NCBI RefSeq assembly: GCF_014857905.1
Contig: NZ_JACYXE010000004.1
Span: 248,001-312,000 of the forward strand
Direction: 5' to 3'
From: Agilicoccus flavus
Lineage (GTDB): Bacteria > Actinomycetota > Actinomycetes > Actinomycetales > Dermatophilaceae
DNA length: 64,000 nucleotides
Under the pieces are notes generated by a model. The model was not told the origin of the DNA, did no database searches, and worked only from the letters and a program-made list of their open reading frames with translations. Numbering within the stretch: the first letter of the stretch is position 1; every line of letters begins with the position of its first letter. The position numbers and the translations under genes are program-made. Below are positions 8,583 through 18,012 of this stretch, one piece after another.

Positions 8583-8588
8583 TACGGT
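8583..8588 (+). promoter_or_regulatory. -10 hexamer of dapA (leaderless layout)
   Basis: TACGGT ends 7 nt before the dapA ATG; no Shine-Dalgarno site lies between. Confidence 0.5.
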
Positions 8589-8595
8589 GTGTGCC

Positions 8596-9501
8596 ATGTC
8601 TTCCCCCCGCTTCGGCCGCGTGCTCACCGCGATGGTCACCCCCTTCACGCCGGAGGGGGAGGTCGATCTCGTCGCCGTCGCCGGCCTCGCCCGGCGTCTC
8701 GTGGACGACGGCACCGACGGTCTCGTCGTCAACGGCACGACCGGTGAGTCGGCGACGACGACCGACGACGAGAAGTCGCGCATCATCGAGACGGTCGTCG
8801 ACGCGGTGGGGGACCGGGCGCACGTGATGGCCGGGGTCGGCACGAACGACACCCGTCACACCCTGCACCTCGCGCGCGCCGCGCAGGCCGCCGGCGCGAC
8901 CGCGCTGCTCGTCGTCACGCCGTACTACAACAAGCCGCCGCAGGCGGGGATCCTCGCGCACTTCCGCGCCGTGGCCGACGCCACCGAGCTGCCCGTCGTC
9001 GTCTACGACATCCCCGGCCGCGCGGGCGTCGCCATCGAGAGCGACACGCTCATCGCCATGGCGCAGCACCCGCGCATCGTCGCCGTCAAGGACGCCAAGG
9101 GCGACCTGTGGGAGTCGACGCGGGTCATGGCCGCGACCGAACTGCAGTACTACGCAGGCGACGACGGCGCGACCCTCTCGCAGGTCGGCCAGGGCGCGGT
9201 CGGCGTCATCGGCGTGACGACCCACGTCGCCGCCGCGCGCTACCAGGAGCTGGTGCGGGCCGCCGAGACCGGCGACCGCGACCGCGCCGTCGAGCTCCAT
9301 CGTTCACTCGTCCCGGCCGTCGACGCGGTCATGAACATCACCCAGGGGGCCATCATGGTCAAGGCCGCGCTCGCGGAGCTCGGATACATCACCCACGCCG
9401 GCGTCCGGCCGCCGCTCGTCGCGGCCACGCCGCAGCAGCGGGGCGCCGTCGCGGCCGGTCTCGCCGCGTCCGGACTGCAGCGGGCGGAGGCCGCGCTGTG
9501 A
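8596..9501 (+). CDS. dapA: 4-hydroxy-tetrahydrodipicolinate synthase
   Basis: A 301-residue TIM-barrel aldolase. It condenses pyruvate with aspartate semialdehyde, the first committed step to lysine and diaminopimelate. NGTTGES (residues 47-52) is the substrate loop, the YDIPGRAG motif holds the catalytic tyrosine (Tyr138) and IVAVKDAKGD the Schiff-base lysine (Lys165). Its stop overlaps the start of the ribonuclease J gene by 4 bp (GTGA), an arrangement also known in mycobacteria. Confidence 0.96.
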   Translation: MSSPRFGRVLTAMVTPFTPEGEVDLVAVAGLARRLVDDGTDGLVVNGTTGESATTTDDEKSRIIETVVDAVGDRAHVMAGVGTNDTRHTLHLARAAQAAGATALLVVTPYYNKPPQAGILAHFRAVADATELPVVVYDIPGRAGVAIESDTLIAMAQHPRIVAVKDAKGDLWESTRVMAATELQYYAGDDGATLSQVGQGAVGVIGVTTHVAAARYQELVRAAETGDRDRAVELHRSLVPAVDAVMNITQGAIMVKAALAELGYITHAGVRPPLVAATPQQRGAVAAGLAASGLQRAEAAL

Positions 9502-11183
9502 GCCACCCGCACCCCGAGCTCACGCTGCCGCCCCCGCTGCCGCACGGCGGCGTCCGCGTCGTCGCCCTCGGCGGCCTCGGCGAGGTGGGTCGCAACATGA
9601 CCGTCATCGAGCACGCCGGCAAGCTGCTCGTCATCGACTGCGGGGTGCTGTTCCCCGAGGACCACCAGCCGGGCGTCGACCTGATCCTGCCCGACTTCTC
9701 CTACGTCGCCGACCGGCTCGACGACATCGTCGCCATCGTGCTCACGCACGGCCACGAGGACCACATCGGGGCGGTGCCCTACCTGCTCAAGCTCAAGGGG
9801 GACATCCCCCTGGTCGGCTCGACCCTGACGCTGGCGCTCATCGAGGCCAAGCTCAAGGAGCACCGGATCAAGCCGTACACGCTCGGCGTGGCCGAGGGGC
9901 AGATCGAGCGGTTCGGGCCGTTCGAGTGCGAGTTCGTCGCCGTCAACCACTCGATCCCGGACGCGCTCGCCGTGGCCGTGCGCACCGAGGGCGGACTGCT
10001 CCTGCACACCGGCGACTTCAAGATGGACCAGCTGCCGCTCGACAAGCGCCTCACCGACCTGCGGGCCTTCGCGCGGTTGGGGGAGGAGGGCGTCGACCTC
10101 TTCCTCACCGACTCGACGAACGCCGAGGTGCCCGGGTTCACCACGCCCGAGAAGGACATCTACCCGGCCATCGAGCGGGTCTTCACCAAGGCGCGGCGGC
10201 GGATCATCGTCGCGTGTTTCTCCTCGCACGTGCACCGCGTGCAGCAGGTGCTCGACGCCGCGGCTCAGACGGGCCGCAAGGTCGCGATCGTCGGCCGGTC
10301 GATGATCCGGAACATGGGGATCGCCGAGGAGCTCGGCTACCTGCACGTGCCGCCGGACGTCATCGTCGACATCAAGAAGCTCAACGACTACCCGGAGGAT
10401 CGTCAGGTGCTCGTGTGCACCGGGTCCCAGGGCGAGCCGATGGCCGCGCTGTCCCGGATGGCGAACCGCGACCACAAGATCGACGTCGGCGAAGGCGACA
10501 CGGTCGTCCTCGCGAGCTCGCTCATCCCCGGCAACGAGAACGCCGTCTACCGCGTCATCAACGGGCTCATGCGCCTCGGGGCGACGGTCGTGCACAAGGG
10601 CAACGCGAAGGTGCACGTGTCGGGGCACGCCAGCGCCGGCGAGCTCCTGTACTGCTACAACATCGTCAAGCCCACGAACGTCATGCCCGTGCACGGCGAG
10701 TGGCGCCACCTCGTCGCCAACGGCGCCCTGGCCGAGGCGACCGGCGTGGCCCCCGATCGGGTCGTGCTCGCCGAGGACGGCGTCGTCGTCGACCTCGTCG
10801 ACGGCATCGCCCGCATCGTCGGCGCCGTGGAGTGCGGGTACATCTACGTCGACGGGTCCACCGTGGGCGAGACCGACGAGTCCCTGCTCAAGGACCGCCG
10901 CATCCTGCGCGACGAGGGCTTCATCACCGTCGTCATCGTCGTCGACTCCTCGACCGGCAAGGTGTCGAGCGGGCCGGAGATCCTCGCGCGTGGTTTCGCC
11001 GAGGGAGCGGCCGCGCTCGACGGCGTCGCCCCGCAGATCGTCGCCGCGGTGGAGCAGGCCTCGGGCAAGGGCGGCGCCGACTCCTACCAGCTCCAGCAGG
11101 TGGTGCGCCGCACCGTCGGATCGTTCGTGGGCGGGAAGCTGCGGCGCCGTCCGATGATCATCCCCGTCGTGATCGAGGCCTGA
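9498..11183 (+). CDS. rnj: Ribonuclease J
   Basis: A 561-residue metallo-beta-lactamase/beta-CASP ribonuclease. RNase J combines 5'-to-3' exonuclease and endonuclease activity in rRNA maturation and mRNA decay. The metal site THGHEDHIG spans residues 83-91, with NHSIPDALAVAV, HTGDFKMDQ and, in the beta-CASP part, the TGSQGEPMAAL and VHVSGHASAGEL motifs. The GTG start lies inside the dapA stop (GTGA), so the two are translationally coupled. The last two codons and stop lie within the first unit of an 89-bp tandem repeat. Confidence 0.95.
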   Translation: MSHPHPELTLPPPLPHGGVRVVALGGLGEVGRNMTVIEHAGKLLVIDCGVLFPEDHQPGVDLILPDFSYVADRLDDIVAIVLTHGHEDHIGAVPYLLKLKGDIPLVGSTLTLALIEAKLKEHRIKPYTLGVAEGQIERFGPFECEFVAVNHSIPDALAVAVRTEGGLLLHTGDFKMDQLPLDKRLTDLRAFARLGEEGVDLFLTDSTNAEVPGFTTPEKDIYPAIERVFTKARRRIIVACFSSHVHRVQQVLDAAAQTGRKVAIVGRSMIRNMGIAEELGYLHVPPDVIVDIKKLNDYPEDRQVLVCTGSQGEPMAALSRMANRDHKIDVGEGDTVVLASSLIPGNENAVYRVINGLMRLGATVVHKGNAKVHVSGHASAGELLYCYNIVKPTNVMPVHGEWRHLVANGALAEATGVAPDRVVLAEDGVVVDLVDGIARIVGAVECGYIYVDGSTVGETDESLLKDRRILRDEGFITVVIVVDSSTGKVSSGPEILARGFAEGAAALDGVAPQIVAAVEQASGKGGADSYQLQQVVRRTVGSFVGGKLRRRPMIIPVVIEA

Positions 11184-11377
11184 CGAACACGTAGCGCAGG
11201 GTGGGGGCGAGCGCAGCGAGCTTCCGCCCGGAGCGGAGTGGAGGAGGGTCGGTGGTCGGGTTCGAGGCCTGACGAACACGTAGCGCAGGGTGGGGGCGAG
11301 CGCAGCGAGCTTCCGCCCGGAGCGGAGTGGAGGAGGGCCGGTGGTCGGGTTCGAGGCCTGACGAACACGTAGCGCAG
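11175..11377. repeat. 89-bp tandem repeat at the end of rnj
   Basis: Two nearly identical 89-bp units (11175-11263 and 11264-11352) differ at one base, T to C. A third, partial unit of 25 bp (11353-11377) follows. Each unit begins with the same 25 bp that hold the last two codons and stop of rnj (GAGGCCTGACGAACACGTAG and five more bases). The layout looks like 64-bp inserts separated by 25-bp direct repeats. The insert carries GAGCGCAGCGAGC and a short TCCGC/GCGGA hairpin. The rest of the gap up to ftsK (11378-11437) shows nothing else. Confidence 0.9.
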
Positions 11378-11437
11378 TACGGCGGGCCGGCCGGGCACGC
11401 CGGGGGCGGGCTCCCTGGACGAGCGTCCCTGCTCACC

Positions 11438-11443
11438 TAGAGT
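11438..11443 (+). promoter_or_regulatory. -10 hexamer of ftsK (leaderless layout)
   Basis: TAGAGT ends 6 nt before the ftsK GTG at 11450. Confidence 0.55.
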
Positions 11444-11449
11444 GAGCTG

Positions 11450-14275
11450 GTGGCCCCTCGTGAATCGACGTCCTCGCGCCCTGCGACGACCCGCCGGACG
11501 TCTCGTCCGGCGGCGTCGGGCAAGGGCGGCGCGACGTCGCGCGGCGGTCGCGCCGCGTCGGGTCGCGGTTCGACGGCCCGAGGGCGCGGGGCCACGCGCG
11601 CCAAGGACGGCGGCCTCCCGCTCGGTGTGCGAGCGGTCCGCGGAACATGGATGGGGGTGGCCCGGGTGGCGGGTGGAGCGGTTCGCCGGGTCGGCGCGAG
11701 CGCGAGCGACCTCGAGCCGGAGCACCGTCGGGACGGCTGGGGCCTCTTCCTCATCGCCCTGGCGATCGTCTTCGCGGCGCGGGAGTGGTGGGGTCTGCCG
11801 GGCACGGTGGGCGATCTGATCCACACCGTCGGGGCGGGGACGTTCGGTCGGGCGGTGCTGCTGCTGCCGATCGTGCTCGTCGGGTTCGGGATCCGCGTCA
11901 TGCGCCGGCCGGACGACGGTCGCGGCACGAACCGGATGGCGATCGGCACGATCGCGACGACGCTGGCGCTGTGCGGTGTGCTCCACGTGCTCATGGGCTC
12001 GCCGGGCATGGCGGGCGGCCTCGAGCCGTTGCGCGTGGCCGGCGGCATGATCGGCTATCTCGCGGGGGCGCCGCTCGAGGCGGGTCTGACCGCGTACGGC
12101 GCGGTCCCGATCCTCGTCCTCGTCGGCGTCTTCGGGGTGCTCGTCCTCACGGCCACCCCGGTGCACCGCATCCCCGAACGCCTCGCCGAGCTGGGCGAGA
12201 GCCTCTTCGGCCCCACGACGCCGCGGGACGACGCCGCCTCCTCGGCGCTCGCCCGCCAACGGCGCGCGCGGGGCGAGGGTCCGTTGGCCGGCGACGAGGC
12301 GTTCGAGCAGGCCGCGCAGGTGCACCGCGTCGGTCGCCGATCGGGTCGGCTGCTGCGGGGCGCTCGGCGCGGCGACGACGCGCCGACCGAGGGGATCGAC
12401 GGCGCGGCCGAGGTGGCCGACGCATCGACGGGCGGCGCGCGCGGCTCCGATCGGGCCGGGCGCGGCTCGACCGCCGCGTCGGCAGTACCACCCGCGGTGA
12501 CCGACGTCGCCACCTCGGAGCACTCGACCGCGCCCACGCCGGCCGGGGCCGACGCGTCCTCGCCCCCCGCCTCCGGGCCGCGGCCGGGGCAGAAGCGCCC
12601 GGTCCAGGGCTCGCAGGTCCCCGAGAACCGGCCGAAGCCCGAACTCGAGGCGCCCGTCACGGAGCCGCTCCCGGCGCGGGTCGAGCAGCTCTCGCTGGCG
12701 GGCGACGTCACCTACACGCTCCCCGACCACCAGCTGCTCAAGCCCGGCCCGCCGCACAAGACGCGTTCCGCGGTCAACGACCGCGTCGTCGAGTCCCTCA
12801 CCGGCGTCCTCGACCAGTTCGGGATCGACGCCCAGGTGACGGGATTCTCGCGGGGGCCGACGGTGACCCGTTACGAGGTCGAGCTCGGCCAGGCCGTCAA
12901 GGTGGAGCGGGTCACGGCGCTGAGCAAGAACATCGCCTACGCGGTGGCGAGTGCCGACGTGCGGATCCTGTCGCCGATCCCGGGCAAGTCGGCCATCGGC
13001 ATCGAGATCCCGAACGCCGACCGCGAGACGGTCAGCCTCGGCGACGTCCTGCGCAGCCAGGTGGCCCACCGCAACACCCACCCGATGGTCATGGGCGTCG
13101 GCAAGGACGTCGAGGGCGGGTACGTCATCGCGAACCTGTCGAAGATGCCGCATATGCTCGTCGCCGGCGCCACCGGCTCCGGGAAGTCGAGCTTCGTCAA
13201 CTCGATGATCACGTCGATCCTCATGCGCAGCACGCCCGACGAGGTCCGCATGATCCTCGTCGACCCCAAGCGCGTGGAGCTCACCGTCTACGACGGCATC
13301 CCGCACCTCATCACGCCGATCATCACCAACCCCAAGAAGGCGGCCGAGGCCCTCGACTGGGTCGTGCGCGAGATGGACGCGCGCTACGACGACCTCGCGG
13401 CGTTCGGCTACAAGCACGTCGACGACTTCAACAAGGCCGTCCGCGCCGGGGCTGTCAAGCCCCTGCCCGGGTCGGAGCGGGTCATCGCGCCGTACCCGTA
13501 CCTGCTCGTCGTCGTCGACGAGCTCGCGGACCTCATGATGGTCGCCCCGCGCGACGTCGAGGCGTCGATCCAGCGGATCACCCAGCTCGCCCGCGCGGCG
13601 GGCATCCACCTCGTCCTCGCGACGCAGCGGCCGTCCGTCGACGTCGTCACCGGCATCATCAAGTCCAACGTGCCGTCGCGGCTCGCGTTCGCGACGTCGT
13701 CGCTCGCGGACTCCCGCGTCATCCTCGACATGCCCGGCGCGGAGAAGCTCATCGGTCAGGGCGACGCGCTGTTCCTGCCGATGGGGGCGAGCAAGCCGAT
13801 GCGCGTGCAGGGCGCCTGGGTGACGGAGTCCGAGATCGAGGACGTCGTCGCCCACGTCACCGGGCAGCTCAAGCCCAGCTACCGCGAGGACGTCACGGTC
13901 AAGGCGCCGACGAAGCAGATCGACGACGACATCGGCGACGACCTCGACCTGTTGTTGCAGGCCACGGAGCTCGTCGTGACCACCCAGTTCGGCTCGACGT
14001 CGATGCTGCAGCGCAAGCTGCGGGTCGGGTTCGCCAAGGCGGGCCGGCTCATGGACCTGCTCGAGTCCCGGGGCGTCGTCGGTCCCTCCGAGGGGTCCAA
14101 GGCCCGCGACGTCCTCATCAAGCCCGACGACCTCCCCGCGACCCTCGCGGTCATGCGGGGCGAGGACGTGCCGGACGCCGGGGCGGCCGCGCTCGGCGAC
14201 CACGACGGCGGCGTCGAGGTCGTCGAGGACGAGAGCGAGGACGCCTGGGAGCTCACCGGGCGGGGCGCGCGCTGA
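11450..14275 (+). CDS. ftsK: DNA translocase FtsK/SpoIIIE
   Basis: A 941-residue septal DNA pump that clears chromosome ends from the closing septum and activates dimer resolution. Order: a basic Ser/Arg/Gly-rich N-terminus (about 1-80), four membrane helices (about 95-240), a low-complexity Ala/Pro linker (about 260-400), then the RecA-like motor with Walker A AGATGSGKSS near residues 571-580 and Walker B LLVVVDELADLMM near 684-696. The C-terminal gamma domain (ATELVVTTQFGSTSMLQRKLRVGFAKAGRLMD) is the winged helix that reads KOPS sites. The GTG start follows a TAGAGT -10 element by 6 nt. Confidence 0.96.
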   Translation: MAPRESTSSRPATTRRTSRPAASGKGGATSRGGRAASGRGSTARGRGATRAKDGGLPLGVRAVRGTWMGVARVAGGAVRRVGASASDLEPEHRRDGWGLFLIALAIVFAAREWWGLPGTVGDLIHTVGAGTFGRAVLLLPIVLVGFGIRVMRRPDDGRGTNRMAIGTIATTLALCGVLHVLMGSPGMAGGLEPLRVAGGMIGYLAGAPLEAGLTAYGAVPILVLVGVFGVLVLTATPVHRIPERLAELGESLFGPTTPRDDAASSALARQRRARGEGPLAGDEAFEQAAQVHRVGRRSGRLLRGARRGDDAPTEGIDGAAEVADASTGGARGSDRAGRGSTAASAVPPAVTDVATSEHSTAPTPAGADASSPPASGPRPGQKRPVQGSQVPENRPKPELEAPVTEPLPARVEQLSLAGDVTYTLPDHQLLKPGPPHKTRSAVNDRVVESLTGVLDQFGIDAQVTGFSRGPTVTRYEVELGQAVKVERVTALSKNIAYAVASADVRILSPIPGKSAIGIEIPNADRETVSLGDVLRSQVAHRNTHPMVMGVGKDVEGGYVIANLSKMPHMLVAGATGSGKSSFVNSMITSILMRSTPDEVRMILVDPKRVELTVYDGIPHLITPIITNPKKAAEALDWVVREMDARYDDLAAFGYKHVDDFNKAVRAGAVKPLPGSERVIAPYPYLLVVVDELADLMMVAPRDVEASIQRITQLARAAGIHLVLATQRPSVDVVTGIIKSNVPSRLAFATSSLADSRVILDMPGAEKLIGQGDALFLPMGASKPMRVQGAWVTESEIEDVVAHVTGQLKPSYREDVTVKAPTKQIDDDIGDDLDLLLQATELVVTTQFGSTSMLQRKLRVGFAKAGRLMDLLESRGVVGPSEGSKARDVLIKPDDLPATLAVMRGEDVPDAGAAALGDHDGGVEVVEDESEDAWELTGRGAR

Positions 14276-14283
14276 GGTCGACC

Positions 14284-15198
14284 GTGATCCTCACCTCCGA
14301 CGCCGGGCGGACGCACGGCCGGCCCCGCCGCGCGACGACGCGGTCGCCCCGCGTGCGTCTGCTCGGGGCGGGTCTGCTCGTCTCGCTCGTCGCGTCGGCG
14401 TGCAGCGGCATCGAGCCCGAGTCGTCGTCGGTCACCACGCCCCCGCCCACCACACCGCCCGCGCTCACCGAGCAGGCGCTGTCCGCGCGGTTCGACCGGT
14501 GGCGGGCGGCGGCCGGGGGATCGCTCGCGTTGGCCTGGGCCCCGGTGGGCCGGCCCGACGCGGTCCGCGCGTTGGGGTCGGTCACCGACCAACAGTCGTG
14601 GTCGACGATCAAGGTGCCCGTGGCCCTCGCCGCGGTCCGCGCGGCCGGCGGCGAGCCGGGCGAGGGGGTCCGCCGGGATCTCGACCTCGCGTTGACGGTG
14701 TCGGACAACGACGCCGCCCGACGCCTGTGGCGTTCGCTCGGCCCGACCGAGCAGGCCGCGCGCAGCGTCGACGCCGTGCTCGCGCAGGCGGGCGACGCCA
14801 CCACGCGGACGGCACGTGACGGCAGCTCCGACGTCTCGTTCGGGCTCACGCGCTGGAGCGTGCCGGACGCCGCCCGCTTCGCCGCCGGGCTGCCCTGCCT
14901 GGCGGGGGTGGCGCCGGTGTGGGAGCGGATGGGCCGCGTCGACGCGGCGCAGCGGTGGGGGATCGGCCGCGTCGCCGGCTCCCACCTCAAGGGAGGGTGG
15001 GGGCCCAGCCCCCACGGCTATCTCATGCGGCAGATCGGGGTGGTCCCGCTCGCGGACGGGTCGGCGGTGGCCGTGGCCGTGGCGACCCAGCCCCCGAAGG
15101 ACTCCCACCCGGCAGGGGCGGCCGCGCTCGACCGGACGGTGCGCGGTCTCGTGGCGGCCCTCGGACCGGCGGACGGCGGGCGCTGCCCGGCCCGCTGA
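14284..15198 (+). CDS. Lipoprotein with serine beta-lactamase-like fold
   Basis: A 304-residue protein starting at GTG 14284, 8 bp after ftsK. A signal peptide ends in a lipobox (SLVASAC, Cys40), so it should be an outer-face lipoprotein of the plasma membrane; a Ser/Thr/Pro linker follows. The later part has the serine hydrolase pattern of class A beta-lactamases and penicillin-binding proteins: S-T-I-K (Ser107, Lys110), S-D-N (140-142) and K-G-G near SHLKGGWG. The pattern is complete, but the Glu166 region of true beta-lactamases is not obvious, so it may be a carboxypeptidase-like or inactive relative rather than a resistance enzyme. Confidence 0.75.
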   Translation: MILTSDAGRTHGRPRRATTRSPRVRLLGAGLLVSLVASACSGIEPESSSVTTPPPTTPPALTEQALSARFDRWRAAAGGSLALAWAPVGRPDAVRALGSVTDQQSWSTIKVPVALAAVRAAGGEPGEGVRRDLDLALTVSDNDAARRLWRSLGPTEQAARSVDAVLAQAGDATTRTARDGSSDVSFGLTRWSVPDAARFAAGLPCLAGVAPVWERMGRVDAAQRWGIGRVAGSHLKGGWGPSPHGYLMRQIGVVPLADGSAVAVAVATQPPKDSHPAGAAALDRTVRGLVAALGPADGGRCPAR

Positions 15199-15241
15199 GC
15201 TCGGATCGGCCGGAGCGGACCCGGCGTCGAGTCGGCGCGGG

Positions 15242-16453
15242 TCAGGGCGCCGGGGGCGGGCCGCCTCGGCCCGCGGCCCCGTCGAGGCCCGCCAGGGTCG
15301 CGAGGCGGGGACGGTCACCGGCGGCGTCCGCCGCGTCCGCGACCGCGACCATGTCGTGCCAGGCCCGGACGAGGTTCCCGCCGGCCAGCTTGGCGAGGTC
15401 GGCGTCGGACCAGCCCCGGTCGGCGAGGGCCGCGAGCAGGCGCGGGTACCCGCTGACGTCCTCCAGCCCGGCCGGCAGGGAGTCGGTGCCGTCGTAGTCG
15501 CCCCCGAGGCCGACGTGGTCGATCCCCGCGACCTCGCGCACGTGTTCGACGTGGGCGACGACGTCCTCCAGCGTGGCCGCGGGCTTCGGGCCGAGGTTCT
15601 CGCGCACGAAGGCGGCCATCGCCTCGTAGTCGTTGGCGTCCACGCCGGAGGTGGCTGCCAGCTCGCGCCCCTGCGCCCGCCAGCGCGCGGCGGCGGGGGA
15701 GACGAACTCGGTGACGAAGGTGACCATGCAGACGCCGCCACCGGCGGCCAGTCGCACCAGGACGTCGTCGGGCACGTTGCGGGGCGAGTCGCAGACCGCC
15801 CGGGCGCTCGAGTGGCTGAAGATCACCGGGGCCGAGCTCACGGCCAGGGCGTCCCGCATCGTGTCGGCCGAGACGTGGGACAGGTCGACGAACATCCCGA
15901 GCCGGTTCATCTCCCGCACGACCTCCCGCCCGAACTCGGAGAGGCCCCCGAGCACAGGGGTGTCCGTCGCGGAGTCGGCCCACGGGACGTTGTGGTTGTG
16001 CGTCAGCGTCATGTAGCGGACCCCGAGCGCGAAGAGCATCCGCAGCACGCCGAGCGAGCTGCCGATCGAGTGCCCGCCCTCGGCGCCGAGCATGGACGCG
16101 ATCCGCCCGGACGCGAACGCCTCCTCGAGCTGCGCCGGGGTCGTCGCGAGCGCGAGGTGGTCGGGGTATGCCTCGACGAGGCGGTGCACGGCGTCGATCT
16201 GCTCGAGCGTCGCCACGAGCGCGTCGTCCCCGGGGAGGTTCCCGGGCACGAAGACGGACCAGAACTGGGCGCCGACCCCGCCCTCGCGCAGCCGGACGAG
16301 GTCGGTGTGGGTGTCGGCGCGCCGCCGCGTGAGGTCCATGCCGTGCCAGTCGTAGCCGTGCGCGCGGCGCGCGGTCCATGGGAGGTCGTTGTGGCCGTCG
16401 ACGAGGACGTGCTCGCGCAGCAAGGCCCGGACGCGGGGCAGACTCTCGCTCAT
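15242..16453 (-). CDS. Membrane dipeptidase (peptidase M19)
   Basis: A 403-residue zinc dipeptidase of the M19 (renal dipeptidase) family. Metal-binding motifs are DGHNDLP near the N-terminus, [18 protein letters not shown], and SHSSARAVC; the C-terminal GLGGDYDG motif is also typical. No signal peptide is seen, so it is probably cytoplasmic and cleaves dipeptides, possibly including D-amino acid ones. The ATG at 16453 is preferred over one 7 codons upstream because a CAGGCT -10 element ends 6 nt before it. Confidence 0.9.
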   Translation of the reverse strand: MSESLPRVRALLREHVLVDGHNDLPWTARRAHGYDWHGMDLTRRRADTHTDLVRLREGGVGAQFWSVFVPGNLPGDDALVATLEQIDAVHRLVEAYPDHLALATTPAQLEEAFASGRIASMLGAEGGHSIGSSLGVLRMLFALGVRYMTLTHNHNVPWADSATDTPVLGGLSEFGREVVREMNRLGMFVDLSHVSADTMRDALAVSSAPVIFSHSSARAVCDSPRNVPDDVLVRLAAGGGVCMVTFVTEFVSPAAARWRAQGRELAATSGVDANDYEAMAAFVRENLGPKPAATLEDVVAHVEHVREVAGIDHVGLGGDYDGTDSLPAGLEDVSGYPRLLAALADRGWSDADLAKLAGGNLVRAWHDMVAVADAADAAGDRPRLATLAGLDGAAGRGGPPPAP

Positions 16454-16459
16454 CGGACC

Positions 16460-16465
16460 AGCCTG
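16460..16465 (-). promoter_or_regulatory. -10 hexamer of the M19 dipeptidase gene
   Basis: On the minus strand CAGGCT ends 6 nt before the ATG at 16453, the leaderless spacing seen at many genes of this window. Confidence 0.45.
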
Positions 16466-16533
16466 CCACGCCACCCGGTCCGTGGTCGGCCGGTGTGGAC
16501 CGGCGCCCGCAGCGATCGCTCGGCGGCGACCCG

Positions 16534-16539
16534 TAGACT
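16534..16539 (+). promoter_or_regulatory. -10 hexamer of rimO (leaderless layout)
   Basis: TAGACT ends 6 nt before the rimO ATG at 16546. Confidence 0.55.
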
Positions 16540-16545
16540 CGCCCC

Positions 16546-18012
16546 ATGACCTCGAGCACCGAACCGCACACGCGATCGGTCGCCGTCGTCAGCCTCGGGT
16601 GCGCCCGGAACGACGTCGACTCCGAGGAACTCGCGGGCCGTCTCGCGGCCGGGGGGTGGTCGCTCGTCGACGATCCCGGTGACGCCGACGTCGCGGTCGT
16701 CAACACGTGTGGCTTCGTCGAGCAGGCGAAGAAGGACTCCATCGACACGCTGCTGGCCGCGTCCGACCTCAAGGAGAGCGGTCGCACGCAGAAGGTCGTG
16801 GCGGTCGGTTGCCTCGCCGAGCGGTACGGGAAGGAGCTCGCGGACGAGCTCCCGGAGGCCGACGCCGTGCTCGGCTTCGACTCCTACGCCGATATGTCGA
16901 GCCATCTCACCGCGATCCTCGCCGGCGAACGCCCGCAGGCCCACGTGCCGCGCGACCGTCGCCGGCTCCTGCCGCTCGCGCCGTCCGGGCGCCAGGACGC
17001 GGCGAACCTCGTCGCCCTGCCCGGCCACGGGGCGGTCGCCCCGGCGCCCGAGGCCGACCTCGTGGGGGCGCCCGCCAGCGGCCCCAGCGTCGCGCGGTCA
17101 CGCCTCGGCAACCGTCCGTGGGCCCCGCTGAAGATCGCGAGCGGATGCGACCGGCGGTGCTCGTTCTGCGCGATCCCCAGCTTCCGCGGCTCGTTCGTCT
17201 CGCGCCGCCCGAGCGACGTCGTCGCCGAGGCCCGCTGGCTGGCCGAGCACGACGTCAGCGAGCTATTCCTCGTCAGCGAGAACTCCACCTCCTACGGCAA
17301 GGACCTCGGGGACCTCGCCCTCCTCGAGGCGCTGTTGCCCGAGCTCGCCGCGGTCGACGGCATCGAGCGTGTCCGCGTCAGCTACCTCCAGCCGGCCGAG
17401 ATGCGGCCGGGTCTGATCGAGGCCATGACGTCCGTCCCGGGCGTCGTCCCGTACTTTGACCTGTCGTTCCAGCATGCGAGCGGGCCCCTCCTGCGGCGGA
17501 TGCGACGCTTCGGCGACCGTGAGGCCTTCCTCGATCTCATCGCCCGCATCCGCGCAGCGGCCCCCCACGCCGGCATCCGCAGCAACGTCATCGTCGGCTT
17601 CCCCGGCGAGACCGAGGCCGACCTCGAAGAACTGACGTCGTTCCTGTCCCAGGCCTCGCTCGACGTCGTGGGCGTGTTCGGGTACTCCGACGAGGACGGC
17701 ACCGAGGCCGAGGGGCTCGACGGCCACCTGCCCGAGCACGTCGTCGCCGAACGCGTCGAGGCCCTCTCTCGGCTCGTCGAGGAGACGACCGCGCAGCGCG
17801 CCGAGGAGCGCGAGGGCGAGATCGTCGAGGTGCTCGTCGAGGTCGTCGACGACGGCGCGCCGTACGGTCGGGCCGCGCACCAGGGCCCGGAGGTCGACGG
17901 CACGTGCGTCATCCTCGGCGTGGACGACCTGGAGGTCGGCGACATCGTCGAGTGCGAGGTCATCGGCAACGAGGGCGTCGACCTCATCGTGGAACCCCGG
18001 TGGGCGCAGTGA
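16546..18012 (+). CDS. rimO: Ribosomal protein S12 methylthiotransferase RimO
   Basis: A 488-residue radical-SAM enzyme that adds a methylthio group to the conserved aspartate of ribosomal protein S12. The UPF0004 domain has cysteines in [26 protein letters not shown] and VGCLAERYG. The radical-SAM cluster motif CDRRCSFC lies at Cys201, Cys205 and Cys208, followed by [14 protein letters not shown] Pro/Ala-rich linker of about 45 residues separates the two domains, and a TRAM domain closes the protein. The S12-type sequence ([12 protein letters not shown] rather than the MiaB HGCQMN) separates it from the MiaB encoded further on. It overlaps pgsA by 4 bp. Confidence 0.95.
   Translation: MTSSTEPHTRSVAVVSLGCARNDVDSEELAGRLAAGGWSLVDDPGDADVAVVNTCGFVEQAKKDSIDTLLAASDLKESGRTQKVVAVGCLAERYGKELADELPEADAVLGFDSYADMSSHLTAILAGERPQAHVPRDRRRLLPLAPSGRQDAANLVALPGHGAVAPAPEADLVGAPASGPSVARSRLGNRPWAPLKIASGCDRRCSFCAIPSFRGSFVSRRPSDVVAEARWLAEHDVSELFLVSENSTSYGKDLGDLALLEALLPELAAVDGIERVRVSYLQPAEMRPGLIEAMTSVPGVVPYFDLSFQHASGPLLRRMRRFGDREAFLDLIARIRAAAPHAGIRSNVIVGFPGETEADLEELTSFLSQASLDVVGVFGYSDEDGTEAEGLDGHLPEHVVAERVEALSRLVEETTAQRAEEREGEIVEVLVEVVDDGAPYGRAAHQGPEVDGTCVILGVDDLEVGDIVECEVIGNEGVDLIVEPRWAQ

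Noticed and set aside
11255-11275. T-arm-like GGTTCGAG sequence, possible tRNA fragment in the 89-bp repeat
   Set aside because: The stem pairs poorly, the loop would be 9 nt, and no acceptor stem or anticodon arm is nearby.
11184-11436. Repeated peptides with RYVFVRP units read from the minus strand of the 89-bp repeat
   Set aside because: They only reflect the DNA repeat and lack a start site or neighbours that would support a gene.
14284-15198. Antibiotic-resistance class A beta-lactamase
   Set aside because: The serine hydrolase motifs are present, but it is a lipoprotein with weak similarity outside them, placed in a core gene block; a resistance role is not supported.
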